A stretch of DNA of 64,000 bases from Styela clava (Eukaryota > Chordata > Ascidiacea > Stolidobranchia > Styelidae): the NCBI RefSeq assembly GCF_964204865.1, contig NC_135258.1, positions 10,407,001 to 10,471,000 on the forward strand, given 5' to 3'. Both the position numbers and the translations under genes were made by a program. The first letter of the stretch is position 1. Each line of letters begins with the position of its first letter. The notes under the pieces are model-generated. The model ran no database searches. It saw only the letters and a list, made by a program, of their open reading frames with translations, and was not told the origin of the DNA. Of this stretch, positions 21,851 to 33,148 are shown piece after piece.

Positions 21851-23727
21851 GATATGTATACCCACTGAATATACATGAATATATATATTAGAAACTTTCA
21901 AAACGACAAATAAAACTCTAGTGCTAGTCATACAACCCGACCCGCCAAGCCATTTAGTATGTCCCATGTCAACAATTAGATTTTTCCCCATCAATCATAA
22001 ATTCGAAGCGACAGTTTATGTTTGAAAAGGCGCTCACATGGGGAAAACAGGTTGTTTTTTGCTCTTGTGACTGCGTTAAATCTCCCGCCGTTTGCCTGGT
22101 GCCTTTATTACTGTAAGGCTAAGCAATAGCCGCATTCGCTTCTATTGCCTTTCCTTCGTGGAAATCCTCTCTGGGGTGAATTTATACGAGAATACCGGTC
22201 TATGTCGCTATGTCCCATCTTGCTAAGGTTTACAGAGGATCGTGTTAATGGACTTACAGGGTGTTCATGAGGTCTCGTTGCAATTTGTCATGAAGTCATT
22301 TCTTTTATGTGTTAACCAGGTTTACTTATTTTAATCCGTGTTAATTTATGTTTTTAAGACTTGAACACCCTTACCAAATTAAAACGTATACATGCTATGT
22401 GCTAAACTTCGTCGGTGTTATTGTTACACCTGCGCATTTCGTAACGAGGGAAGGGCGATTTAGTTAGAAAATTAAATATACCGTACAGTTTTTCCATCTC
22501 GATTTTAATTTTCCTGTAGGCCTACATTGCTTCAATTTCTCATAATATATTACAATGGGCTAGCTGTTACAAATTGTCGAAACTATTCAGGGTAGCGAGA
22601 ATACTCTACATATTGTGCCAAACCTATATTATAATTTCCCTGATACATAGTACGTGCGGAATTGAAGCACCAATCAACGTGCTGTTTTATGAGGATAGAA
22701 AGAGAGATGCGCCTACTAAATTCACCCTATTAGTGACGGAAAGCATTTTTTCATTTTTTTTTTCTAAAAAAAAAGAGAAACATAATTCTCTTCTCTTGCT
22801 ATGAGCTGTGAGTAAGCTCGCGTAGAATATGATGCGTTGCAAATAGTGTTTTTTATCACTCTATTGCAAACCGTATAAGGATCTGCTTTCAAGCAAAGAA
22901 TGGTCGGCATAGTCTTCAAAGAATTCAAAATGGAAATTCCTCTTCGAGTTTTTTTTATCCAGACTCCTCCTGATTATCGAAGCTTTTTCATTAATTAAAG
23001 GTTAGTAATATTTCAATTATAACGTGAATGATTTTTATTTTGGATTGCTAGAATATTGTGTATTGTACTGCAAGTCTTTTATTTTTGATAGTGGGCGTTG
23101 CCACTAACATGATTTAACGAATCGGTATCAAGGTTTTAAATAAAAATAAAATCTTTTTTTTTCAACGAAATAGCATATTGTTAATTAATTAAGCTGGTAT
23201 AAATAGCAAAAGTTAGACTATGATCTAACAAGATCTTTTAAGCTACTTGCAATTTCGTTGAATGATATCATGCCATTCCTATTTATCTCTTTGTAATTGT
23301 TTTCACTTTTATCATGATATTAGGAAGTTAGCTTTGTCATCTCTTCCAGTAATCATTGCAGAATAAGTTACGATATGCAGCCAATGAGTTTGTGTTTGCA
23401 CTGGCGCAAACAGGCTCTTTAATAGGTGTACTATAGGCCCTTAGATAGGCTACTGACAGTTTTGTCAGGTAAAATAATTCACACAAAAGTTCTGAACAAA
23501 GCTTTGGACAAGCTGTGAAAGTTAGTCTCTAGTTTGTGGATATACAAGATCAATCGATTAAAATCGTCAACTATATCTGTCTTGATTTGCTCTGGGGTTT
23601 AATGTGTATTGATGATTGAGCAAAAAAAAATACTACAATTTGTATTTAAATAACTTGTTACTTTGTAAGGCAAACAATGTTCTTGAGGTGTCGTTGTTTT
23701 ATCTAACTATATATATTTCTTCAACAG

Positions 23728-26700
23728 GAGAGAAATGTTGGGCACCAATGCTTTGTAACAATATACCTGAGTGGAAAGTATTTCGGGCATGCGAAATGGT
23801 AAGATATTCATGGCAGCTTCATATCACAGATTTATTTGTTTTAAAAAAAAATTATGACTGGCGACATTCATAATATATGGATCATTTACTACACTTTTTT
23901 TTTAATTTAAAAATATTCTAAACATTATGCGCGCCACAAAACGGCCTTATGTTGTCACATAAATTTTAATTTTTTCACAAATTCACGAGGTTACAGATAA
24001 GTCATTTTTATTTCTCATTTTATAATCCTTTTTTTAAGAATGAAGAATTGAGAAACAGAAAAAAAGCTTTCGAAGGTTCGTAACATAAAGAACAAGTTAA
24101 CAATTTAACTGTGAGCCCAATCGAAATTGATTATTTTATATTTCTTCATATTAAGTTTCCAGTTTTATCAAACTAGGCACTACAACTGTTGCGTAAGAAA
24201 TATATCCCCCAGAATTGCAGTCTCCCACTTTTGGTTACCCTATCCTTTTCGTAACAAAATATTTCAAATCTTAACATTTTTATTTTATATATCTATATAA
24301 TTGAATATGGTTTTGTCGAATCGGAAACTTTAACAATAAAATCTTTTTAAATGAAATTCTAAAATTGAGAAAAAATATATTTAGTTCATCATATTTTTCT
24401 AAAAAATATTTTGGAACTAAATTATTTCGACCAAAAAATGGTTGATCAACTAGCAACGGACTGGTAAATAGTTGGATGATTAAACAATTTTCATTTATTC
24501 ATAGAGTAAATCAACCAGTTGGCCAGCATGATAACCCTCCTAGAAGGAAAACTGAAAACCACTACAGCAAGGACAACAAAAAACAACGCAATATACACCT
24601 CTGCCACAGATGTGAAAAAACTACCAAGTCACAAGGTAAACAAACTCTTCTTATTTCATTTTTGGTTGTTCTAGGCTGGGAGTGTGCAACATTTTTATCC
24701 TCGCGTGCTCTATACCCAACTGTTGCACCTGATGCAACCGGGCCACCTGTTGGACAACCCTGTTTAAAGCAGTCGATTATTATTATAAATATATTTTTTT
24801 TAGTCATAATATGAAATAATATTTAGAGACGCTGAATAAGTCGTTCGTTAATGATTGTGTAAAACAGAGGATTTTAGATTTTAAATTGTCGACTCCTTAC
24901 GAAAATTCAGAAGTGCATATCAGTTTTACAACCTCGTTTTTAAAATACATTTTAACACAGAATTCGACAGCATAAAGACCTTTTCAGTCACCACTCTAAC
25001 TACCCATGCAAAGTATCCTTCGACAACTGGCGAAGCGTTCTTTTATTCTGCAAACAGCGTTACGTCTTCCACAGTGCCCGCTTCGACTAGTCGTGCAAAA
25101 TTGTCTTTGACAACTCCCGAAGATGCTGTGATTCCGCAAACTACATTTGAGCCATCTGTGCAAACTACATCTGAGCCATCCGTCCAAACTACATCTGAGC
25201 CAGCTGTCCAAATGATTCCGTCTGGATTTACTGAACAAGGTCTGTTTTGTTTAATAAATCTTCAGGTTTAGTTTCGATTTGTCAGACTTTATATATATAT
25301 ATATATGGATATTTTATATGCATATGGAACATTAAGCGGGTCTGGTATAGTTTAGTACCACATGCACTTCTAGTTGGCCTAGCTCAACAATTTTTGAATA
25401 TGTCAATCCTGACCCCCACCTGACTACGTCACCGAAAAATTACGTCATTTGGACGTCACAGTGGCGTAATAATACCCAAGTATGCGGATGGTCGTCCAAA
25501 ACGCGCAGACGATCACCCGAAATCGAGCAAGCTATTTCTCTCGTTTTCTCGTCACAACGATCACCATAGGAGGGAGATCGCCGGCCTTCGATATCGGCGG
25601 CGCAGATGCCATTTCGGGCGATCGTTATTATACTTTGGCAAGCCATATGACGTGATGGTTACGTCGTAGTCACGTAATTTTTGGATGGTGGGGGTTATGA
25701 ATAACATATGCAAAATGTCGTTATGTTACGCCCACTGGAAGTATTTGTGTTACTAAACTATACTAGACCCCATTAAACAAGCTGTATATTTTTTTTATAC
25801 AACGTATCTATACACTTTCCAATCTAAAAAAGCTTCCACTGCCACGTAAAGAAATAACACTGCTCGGAAGTACAAGAATATTTTCGATTTAGCATTGCCC
25901 ACTCAATTTATTACACCATGTGTGATTTGCTGGTCATGGTATGATTCTAAATCATTTTCACATCTAAATGGGATCTATCAAAATTGCTCGTAGTTCCCTC
26001 GCCATTTTATTGTTAATACCTAATCAATCCATAAGGTTTGACCAAATTTGCAAATATCGATGTCAACCAACAAAGGCCAAAATCTAGAAGCCATCATCGA
26101 CAACCGATATATTTTTATTAAACTGCAAACTGTAATCAGATATGCAAATACACGACGACACATTTATAACAATTCATATGATTCAACAATTGCTAATTAT
26201 TTAAATTATAGATATCGTGCGCTATGACGGAAGAATATTCATACCGTTGGTGTCTGAACAGGTTCTTAAAGCATCAGCGATCTACAAATGTCCGCAACTA
26301 AGAGGGGAACTGGCGAATATATACAACCAAGATCATATGAACAAGATAATGACATTCATTCGTGACAACAAGATGGGCGGGTATTCATGGAAAAGATTTC
26401 ATCTCGGCATGACATACGACCCTATTGTAAGTTAAATATAAAAGTATTGTCAGTAATGCTCCTAACTGCACATATCGCTTACTTTAAAAAGAACAATGTA
26501 GTAGTGTCATAATATCTAGCAGTTGGTAATTTTTGTCGGATTCTTTAGATTTTCGCTCCAGATTAGACTCTGCATAAGACTTTACTCGGGTACAGAGAGA
26601 TTGGTGGATCCGTTATCATTCCTGATCGACTGTTTGTTTCATTTGTCTAATACTGATTGAGATAGTGAGCATAGGCGGGTAAACAATGACACTAACCCAG

Positions 26701-27255
26701 ATCTTCGAAAAATGATGCGAATAAGTTGAAAGTTGAGAGAATCCATAAAAATTGTTAAATACAAATTTTGGCGCTCCCGAAGTATGTGTACCAAAATGAC
26801 GCACAACCCGAACCCCAACATGGTACAATACTATGTTCAAGTTGTGCGCCATCTTGGTACACATACTTCTGGAGCTCCCAAATTTTATAATACTCAAATA
26901 CCCAATATTTATTAACATTTTTTTATAATCACATTTCTCGTTATCTTTGTGACATAAGATGGCAATATAGCGATGAAAAAGATGACAAATTCCATAATTG
27001 TTGAAATAAATCAATGTGTTCAAATATTTAAACACTTCATATTGTTCAATTTCATTCCTTTAGAATCAGGTTCTTCGTTTTCGCAACAAAACTGTGACAT
27101 TGCCACGTGGTTTTAAATGGTACAGAGGGTATCCAGTCAATGAAAATTCTGCTTACACAAACATGTATATCGAGATTGAGAAGGTTTCAACAAACCCAAA
27201 TCAATTCATTTACAACTACGCAGATTTAATGAGCTACGTCCTGTGTGAAATTTAA
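23728..27255 (+). CDS. Secreted or surface protein with Thr-rich linker and C-type-lectin-like domain (5' end missing)
   Basis: Six exons join in phase: 23728-23798, 24039-24079, 24505-24635, 24961-25239, 26212-26426 and 27064-27255. The last two encode a C-type-lectin-like fold: RIFIPLVSEQVLKASAIYKC, then GELANIYNQDHMNKIMTFIR, HLGMTYDP, WYRGYPVNE and a final YVLCEI, where the Cys pairs with the early Cys. The WND calcium-site motif is absent, so sugar binding by the classical site is unlikely. Before it lies a Thr/Ser-rich linker with three copies of QTT[FS]EP[SA]V, a likely mucin-like O-glycosylated stalk. The signal peptide was not found. The two CTLD exons are firm; the small exon at 24039 and the exon at 24505 rest on splice phase only. 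Confidence 0.65.
25132..25209 (+). repeat. 24-bp coding tandem repeat in the mucin-like linker
   Basis: Three units of CAAACTACATYTGAGCCATC plus four bases. The second and third are nearly identical and all keep the frame, giving an eight-residue Thr-rich repeat. Confidence 0.8.
25338..25770. mobile_element. Foldback/MITE element with ~85-bp inverted ends and 8-bp target duplication
   Basis: Ends GGGTCTGGTATAGTTTAGTA and, on the other strand, GGGTCTAGTATAGTTTAGTA. Similarity of the two ends continues for about 85 bp to CCCCCACC. The flanks CATTAAGC (25330-25337) and CATTAAAC (25771-25778) differ at one base. The centre is much more GC-rich than its surroundings (repeated CGATC, GCCGG and CGGCG pieces). 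It lies in the intron before the first lectin exon. The 8-bp duplication suggests hAT-like mobilisation, but the ends are not of CAG type. Confidence 0.75.
26770..26879. mobile_element. Palindromic MITE (family P) in the lectin-gene intron
   Basis: Left arm GGCGCTCCCGAAGTATGTGT; right arm ACACATACTTCTGGAGCTCC C. Both flanks read AAATTTT, a possible 7-bp target duplication. The inner arms CGCACAACCCGAAC and GTTCAAGTTGTGCG pair. Confidence 0.8.
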
Positions 27256-28330
27256 CTTTCTTCCAACTGTTATAGCAAACTGTCAGATAAAAAAAAAGAT
27301 GGAGCAATTTTTTTCGTATAATTAATGATAACAATATGAAAAGTTGTTCTATCAACTATGTGAAGAAACTAACGAAATGATTTCTGCCAAATCGTAAAAA
27401 TAAAGAATACGGGTTTCAGTTTGTACATTTGTGGAATTTTTAAAAACGTGATAAGGATGAATTTTCCCGAAATCCGTCATTTTTGGCAATGCTTCATATC
27501 TTCAATCTTAACGAGGCTTTGCCGAAGCTTTCAATCTTACGTGGAAAATAAAAATCTGTGTGAGTTCAGCAAGAATACGCTGTTAGACCAAACACGGTTC
27601 GAAGCCGAGATATATAATCTTTTGTAGCAATGTTAAAGGGCGCAAAGTACGGCCATGTCGGCTTTTAATAACTCCGCGGACTTTTTTGAACCCCCGCACA
27701 TATTAATCTGCCTATGTAGTTCACATATACTTGCTTATCCAATTTTACGCTAACATGCTCTGAACCGAGCTATTTGGTATTTGTACAACTAATATAATTG
27801 CCTCTCAGATTTGGTTTGGGATAGGATTACATTTTTATAGTAGAAAACGAAATGCCGATGATTTGGCAGTGTTGGCAGTGGGATGAGGCTTTGCTCGGGT
27901 TTTTCTTGTGCACGGAGTTCCATATTGAAATTGTTAGAATTGCGTGAATTAAATTCAACAACATAATGGCATTTTCAAAAAAATAAAATCAGTATCCAAA
28001 ATATTACGCTAGAATGAAAAAAATATTAGCTTCAATAGTTTCTTTGAAAGTTCTTGAAGTAAATAAGATAGGCAGACTCGGGTCGCTCTGAGACTCGAGT
28101 TAGTGTCGGCAAAGATCGACATACAATAGCAAAGACCTTCATCGACGGGACGGTGAACATTAGAAGGTTGTTGTTGTATCTATGCAAAAGGGACAGGACA
28201 AAAACTGCACACGTCAAGAAGATGGCCATGGAAAGGCAGCATTTCGGGGAAACGCAGCATTTCGGGGAAACGCAAACTTCAAGTAGCCCTTAGTCGTTTC
28301 TCAACCTACTTAACTAATTCAATAAGTATT
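27256..28330. other. Intergenic, no gene supported
   Basis: Follows the lectin gene. AATAAA occurs at about 27401 and could serve that gene. A 15-bp direct repeat (GCATTTCGGGGAAAC) occurs at about 28239 and 28257. The stretch from about 28.05 kb is more GC-rich and may belong to the decayed coding remnant that follows. Confidence 0.35.
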
Positions 28331-29420
28331 AGTTATGAATAAGGCTACTGACGCGTCACCGAAGAATCAGTCCAGAATACCAGTCCTCACGTGGAAGACT
28401 CCAATCAAGAGACCACGTATCGCATGTTTATATGTGATACTTTCAAATACATTTATAGAAATAGTGTTAAATTGGTTCAAAAAAGGGAGGACGGGTCTTT
28501 TCAGGGAGAAGGAAAAGAATGAGCCTAATTAAACAAACCCGAAGGAGAAAGAAAAATGTCAGCGAGGCGGAATAGAAACTCCGCCAAGACTTGTTGGAGA
28601 AACAAAAACTTTTTGCCCAAATGCAACGCGAGTTACGGAGCGCCAAAAAGTGATTTCGCAACAGCGCCATAATGGAGCTATTGACTGTGTCGAACTCCTT
28701 CGGGATCGCGAATAATGAGAAAGTGATCAATGACTTTGCAAACAGTTTGAGAAAGAAACCCTTGTTTGAAATACATAGGCACTGCGCCAACTAGATAAAC
28801 AACTGAAGGACGAAATAAGGGAAGACTTAGACTGTTCCGTAATCTCCGGGCTAGATTACCCGAATTCCCCAGGATGATAATGCAAGGCAGCAAGCGTGGG
28901 GCGATGTAGCAAAGGAATTGCAAGAGTTCTGGAATTTGGAGTTTTGGATCAGCAAGCGGTTAAAGCGACCGGCAGAAGCGGGAGATATTCGAGATCTTCG
29001 ACCCATGCTGTAATGTCATCAAACCTCCACCGGTGAATGTGTATAACATACACTCAACAGATTAGGGGTTCGTGCCCTCTTTTGTCATAGAACGAGAAGA
29101 CGAATCGTTACACTCGAACCCTTACTTTCCTAAGAATGTTGATGATGAACGACTGGCGAACAGTCTGAGGAATTCCCCCGTAACACAAGTGGATGGGCAT
29201 CCTGGAATAGAAGGGACCCGCCTCAGCGGACGAGAAATCGTCTGCTATGACAAGCTAAAGAAGAAACTGGGAAAGGCATGGGAAAACCTAGTCAAACTAA
29301 AGAAATATTTGCCCCGGATCGTTTATTACGTGGCTACTGACTAAAAATGGCTGCCGAAGAAAGCGAGACAAGAATTTGAGCTTCTACGGTGTCACCCACA
29401 GACAGGACACCACAAGAATC
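28331..29420 (+). pseudogene. Decayed coding remnant, family not recognised
   Basis: Base composition is clearly more GC-rich than the flanks and several plus-strand frames are open in turn: a piece with LLEKQKLFAQMQRELRSAKK that would form a coiled coil, a piece with DKQLKDEIREDLD, and a 90-codon stretch from 29072 with PSFVIEREDESLHSNPYFPK and later YDKLKKKLGKAWENLVKLKK. Stops and frameshifts separate them. It ends where the 5' LTR of the next element begins. It may be a retroelement gag or an inactivated host gene; no zinc knuckle, protease or polymerase motif is visible. Confidence 0.35.
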
Positions 29421-29427
29421 CCAAGAA

Positions 29428-29876
29428 AAAATATTATAAATTCTAGTGAGTTCTAGCAAAAGAATTCGACCCAAATATTGCACGCAAGTGCATAATTCTC
29501 ATGTGATATGATGAATCACCCCTATTTTACATGGATTTTGCTAGAGGTATCGAGCAAAGACTGGTTGAAGTGTGAAACCTTACAAATATGATCTCATCAA
29601 ACAAAATATACAGCTAACAGCAACCTTAAGAGACTGATAGTTAAATTATTAATAATAGTTTAGAAGTGTAATTTGTTTATGCTGATTTAAATTATTGTAA
29701 TATATTGTCGAAAGAAATAAAATTGTACAGGTAAACCTTTCTGATCCTTGGCTGTTATATCAAATTAACAGAGATCTCAAACTCAACTGAACACGTAACC
29801 TATACTATATTCTGTTTGGAGTCAGATTAATACATAACTAGTTAATTAGTAGTCAGGAAACAAAATTTACGCTTCA
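29428..29876 (+). repeat. 5' LTR
   Basis: Starts AAAATATTATAAATTCTAG and ends AAAATTTACGCTTCA. Contains AATAAA at 29716-29721. The copy at 34398-34845 is about 98% identical. The exact termini are set by where the similarity stops. The next bases, CGTCGTGACCCCGAATC, may include a primer-binding site, but no TGG-type start is present. Confidence 0.9.
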
Positions 29877-30074
29877 CGTCGTGACCCCGAATCTTGGGAT
29901 TTATTACCATGGATCATCGCCAACAATCGTAAGTCTTTTTATTTATTATATAGATAGTTTGGTAGTGCAATTTTGTATTGTTAAAATTTTTCTTGTATTA
30001 TACTTATTGAACCTTGTACCTGTTATTGCTTAGTGTGGGCCAGTTTATATTGTATATTGTACCGTATAAGATAA

Positions 30075-30257
30075 ATGCCAAATTTACAAAAAATGTTTAC
30101 GCGAAGTAAAACTCGTAAAACAGAGAAATTAGGTGTAAATCCTTATCAGTTAACACATCTAACTCCAGAAGTGACCAAAGGAAATGACCCACAATTCGGA
30201 CTCCAAAAATTGAACATTTCTGAACCTAATTTAATTGGAAACGAAATAGACGATAGA
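30075..30257 (+). pseudogene. Possible gag N-terminus, cut off by deletion
   Basis: An ATG-started frame about 200 bp after the 5' LTR encodes a basic, Lys/Asn-rich start (MFTRSKTRKTEK) and about 60 residues before the integrase-like sequence begins in another frame near 30258. Its place matches gag of gypsy-type elements. The sequence is too short for a family match. The jump to integrase marks the left border of the internal deletion. Confidence 0.4.
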
Positions 30258-30874
30258 CATTGGCTGAGCTTGCATATGGTAGAACACTAAGACTCCCAGG
30301 AGACTTAGTGGAAAGTTCTAATATAAGTCAGAATCTTGACACATACAGTTATGCTTCTAAATTAAAACGTTTTTTTGGAACTTTTGAAGCTCTTCCAACG
30401 AGGAAGAAAATAATGAGTAATGTATATATTCCACCAAAGTTATTTACATGTAGTCACGTATTTCAACGAATAGATCACGTAAAGAAATCTTTGCAACCCA
30501 ATTATCAAGGGCCATATGAGGTTATATTTCGGAATAAAACTTGTTTTACTATAAAGAAAAACAGAGGAATTGAAAAAGTTTCCATTAATCAATTAAAACC
30601 AGCCGAAATTAGAATTTTTGATACAGATACAGAAGAACTTTCTTCTACTAAACAAAATGATTTTCCTTCTAAAATAGAAAATTCACCGGTAAAAAAGATT
30701 GTTACTACAGATTATAATAATGAATCAAATTTTTCAGTGGTTACGAATCCGACGAGAGAGGAGACAGAGAAAACCAAAGAGGATCAGAACAAGACCAGGT
30801 ATGGCCGGACAGTACGTCCTCCAATCCGGTACGGTCAGGCGGCAATGTGCCAGATCGAAGAAACCGAAGTGTAA
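30258..30874 (+). pseudogene. Integrase C-terminal part of the gypsy-type element
   Basis: Begins abruptly at AELAYGRTLRLPGD, a segment typical of the end of the metazoan gypsy integrase core. About 75 residues later HVFQRIDHVKKSLQPNYQGP and a SINQLKPA stretch match the GPY/F module of the integrase C-terminus. A Lys/Glu-rich tail follows to a stop at 30872-30874. The DDE catalytic core and zinc finger are missing, so no integrase activity is possible. The tail overlaps the start of the envelope-like frame, a common arrangement. Confidence 0.75.
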
Positions 30875-33148
30875 AGGACGATGATAAAGTAATCTCCCGG
30901 ACCGATAATTATGACAGAAAACTACTTATAGTCTACGTGAAACATGGGGAAGTTGTTGGAACAGAACATATTGCAGACTTTAGGTATTTCTGTTTCTTCT
31001 TACTGCTGATAATTTTTTGCAGTCTACCCTGTTTAAGTCTTCGAACAATGGAAATTTCTGGGTATCATTGCCAGAACGACAAAATAAATCAAGAGTACGA
31101 TATATCCGATCATATGGTTAAATGTCAAGCTAAAATTTATCATGCACCAAAATTGCATACCAAAATTCAAATTCGAGCTTGTCAAACAAGCATAACGGAA
31201 TGGCGAAGCCATTTTTTATTTTTTGGGGGCTAAAACTCATTATACTAAAATAATACCTGGCGTACCAACCGCCAAACAAAATTGCCGAAACTGGTTTGAA
31301 ACCCGCGAATCAAATCAGTTTGGTAAATTTGTTCAGAAAACTAATAATTTGTGGGAAACAGAGAATAAGCCGGTCATAAATTATAAATGGCCTACGGCTG
31401 CTTCGGGAGCAACCGAAAACATTGCTCTAATATACTCCTATGTAATGTACGACCATTTAAATTCGAAAAATATATTTCCACTAGCTGACAGCGCAAATTG
31501 CTCTGTGAATCAATCTGCCTGTCAAATTGGCAGTTATACACTTTTATTTGACGATTCAAAATTTGAAATGTGCCCGAATAAAATGGAAGAAATAAATTCC
31601 TCGCTAACCCTGCATATAAACAACACTAACCAAGTGTTTGCTGTAGAATTGGACGAATTACATATGACTTTTCATTCATTTTCAAAATGTAATGAGTTGA
31701 CGACCAGATGCTTTGGCAGTATCTTCTGTCTAGAAAACGAACTTTTGGTTCAAGCTAATAATTGTAGTTTCTTAGAGAAAGTCGACATGATCCGCAAATT
31801 TGCAGATCATCCCGACATTTCGACAGCTCTGACATTGATGATACAAAATGTCGCTGACTCTCAAACCGAGTTGTCAATGAAATTATAAAGCCAAATTTTT
31901 AAACTCGAATGTAACGCTGAACAACTATTATCTAAAATCTATAAAATCTTGGCGAAAACATACCCTTCTGACGTTTTAAATGAAATTCTGGGGACAAACA
32001 ACTTGTTTGCAGTAAACAGAGGAGACGTAATGGGGGCCCTCTGGTGTCAACCTATAAAAGCGACCATTTTAAACAGCCTAAAATTACCTAACAACCTATA
32101 TTCTACACGTCCTCTGGTTAATTATACTGATATATCTAATAACACCGTGATGGGCCAACTTTTAGGCTCTGGAAGACTTATTCCAGGAATTCATTTTTAC
32201 AGTACCGAACTTCTAGAGTTTGTTACGTTTAAAATAAATAGCACGTATTATAGGTACCAAAAGGGGATCCTGCAAAACATGACCTCCAAACCCAAAAAAA
32301 TCCATCCGTATCTTACAACGAAAAAAATAACTCCTTATGATATAAATTATCTTACTTCATTATCTAAGTTCTTTGAAAACGACTTATCCAGTACCAATGA
32401 TATTGATTCTATGTTAATGTCTATAAATCAGAATTCTGCATTTACCAGAAGTCTGATTGATTATGCGAATTCTTTTAATGACGAAAGTGAAACCACTAGT
32501 GCAAATCCTGCACTCCCCTTGAAAATGCTAGCAAAACATATTACGAACATATTGATATCTTTTTTTAGTGGTATAGGCAATAAGTTTCTTAGTACTGTAA
32601 TTTTAATAGGACTAATCTTGGCTATTGTATTTGCATATGGCAAGACTCTGACTCGGACTGGTAGTGGAGTCAAAAGCTTGGCCGGTCGAAGATTGAAAAG
32701 AAAGCTTCTTGATGAACATTCATCTACTTCCGAAAGGCGTACAAGCGATTCTAGAGATCATGAAAGTCAAAGATCACCAATCCATCGCCGTACCCGCTCT
32801 GATGACCGAAACGGCAATCGTTCAAGAGAAGGGCCCGGGCGTTCGTATTTCACCCCACGGGTCACTCGTAGCCAAGCCTGAGCAAGAGGTGCTCCTGCAT
32901 ATGGGCGAGGCAAATCGGGAAATGCGCAACAAAAAGCACGCGCAAGAAGTCCCATTGAGCAGCCCACTACGGCTCAACCCAAAGCACCGAGCCAAAAAGG
33001 GGCCGAAAGTAGCCTAAATGAAAGTGCGAAAAGTTTAATGGCACGAATCGCACCAGGAATGGCACCAGCTGCCGCCAAATTGGGCACAGCAAGCCAGACC
33101 AAAAATGTGCAGATTGTATCTCTGTCGTCCGATAGCGACAGCGGTTAA
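30847..33148 (+). pseudogene. Envelope-like glycoprotein gene, interrupted
   Basis: Read in order: a frame from 30847 with a hydrophobic signal-like segment (FCFFLLLIIFCSLPCLSL); a frame change near 31210-31225; a segment to 31888 with many Cys residues and several N-x-S/T sites; an in-frame stop at 31886-31888; a segment to 32881 with further glycosylation sites and one strong membrane helix near 32590-32645 (LSTVILIGLILAIVFAYG); a basic Arg/Ser-rich tail; another stop at 32879-32881; and an open continuation in the same frame to 33148. The layout (signal, Cys-rich ectodomain, single membrane anchor, tail) is that of envelope genes in env-bearing gypsy elements. The breaks make this copy non-functional. 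No fusion peptide or furin site was assigned. Confidence 0.6.

Larger units (their letters stand above)
19103..23727. other. Repeat-rich intergenic region without a supported gene
   Basis: Holds a palindromic MITE (19.2 kb), a hAT-like end at about 19524 (CAGGGCTGTGTACTCG), two copies of a ~550-bp direct repeat, several (TA)n runs, and from about 22.0 to 23.7 kb plain AT-rich sequence. A hydrophobic open stretch at 22574-22804 has no ATG and no splice partner and is not called. The missing 5' exons of the lectin-like gene should lie in the right part. Confidence 0.45.

Noticed and set aside
22574-22804. Open stretch with a hydrophobic signal-like start, possible first exon of the lectin gene
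   Set aside because: It lacks an ATG and a usable donor, and ends in a low-complexity T/A region.
26616-27035. 139-codon minus-strand frame in the lectin-gene intron
   Set aside because: It runs straight through a palindromic MITE and has no start context or family likeness.
28467-28923. Minus-strand open frames opposite the decayed coding block
   Set aside because: They are antisense to plus-strand pieces with better protein-like composition.
29877-29900. Primer-binding site directly after the 5' LTR
   Set aside because: The sequence CGTCGTGACCCCGAATC has no TGG start and I could not assign a tRNA, so it is mentioned but not listed as a feature.
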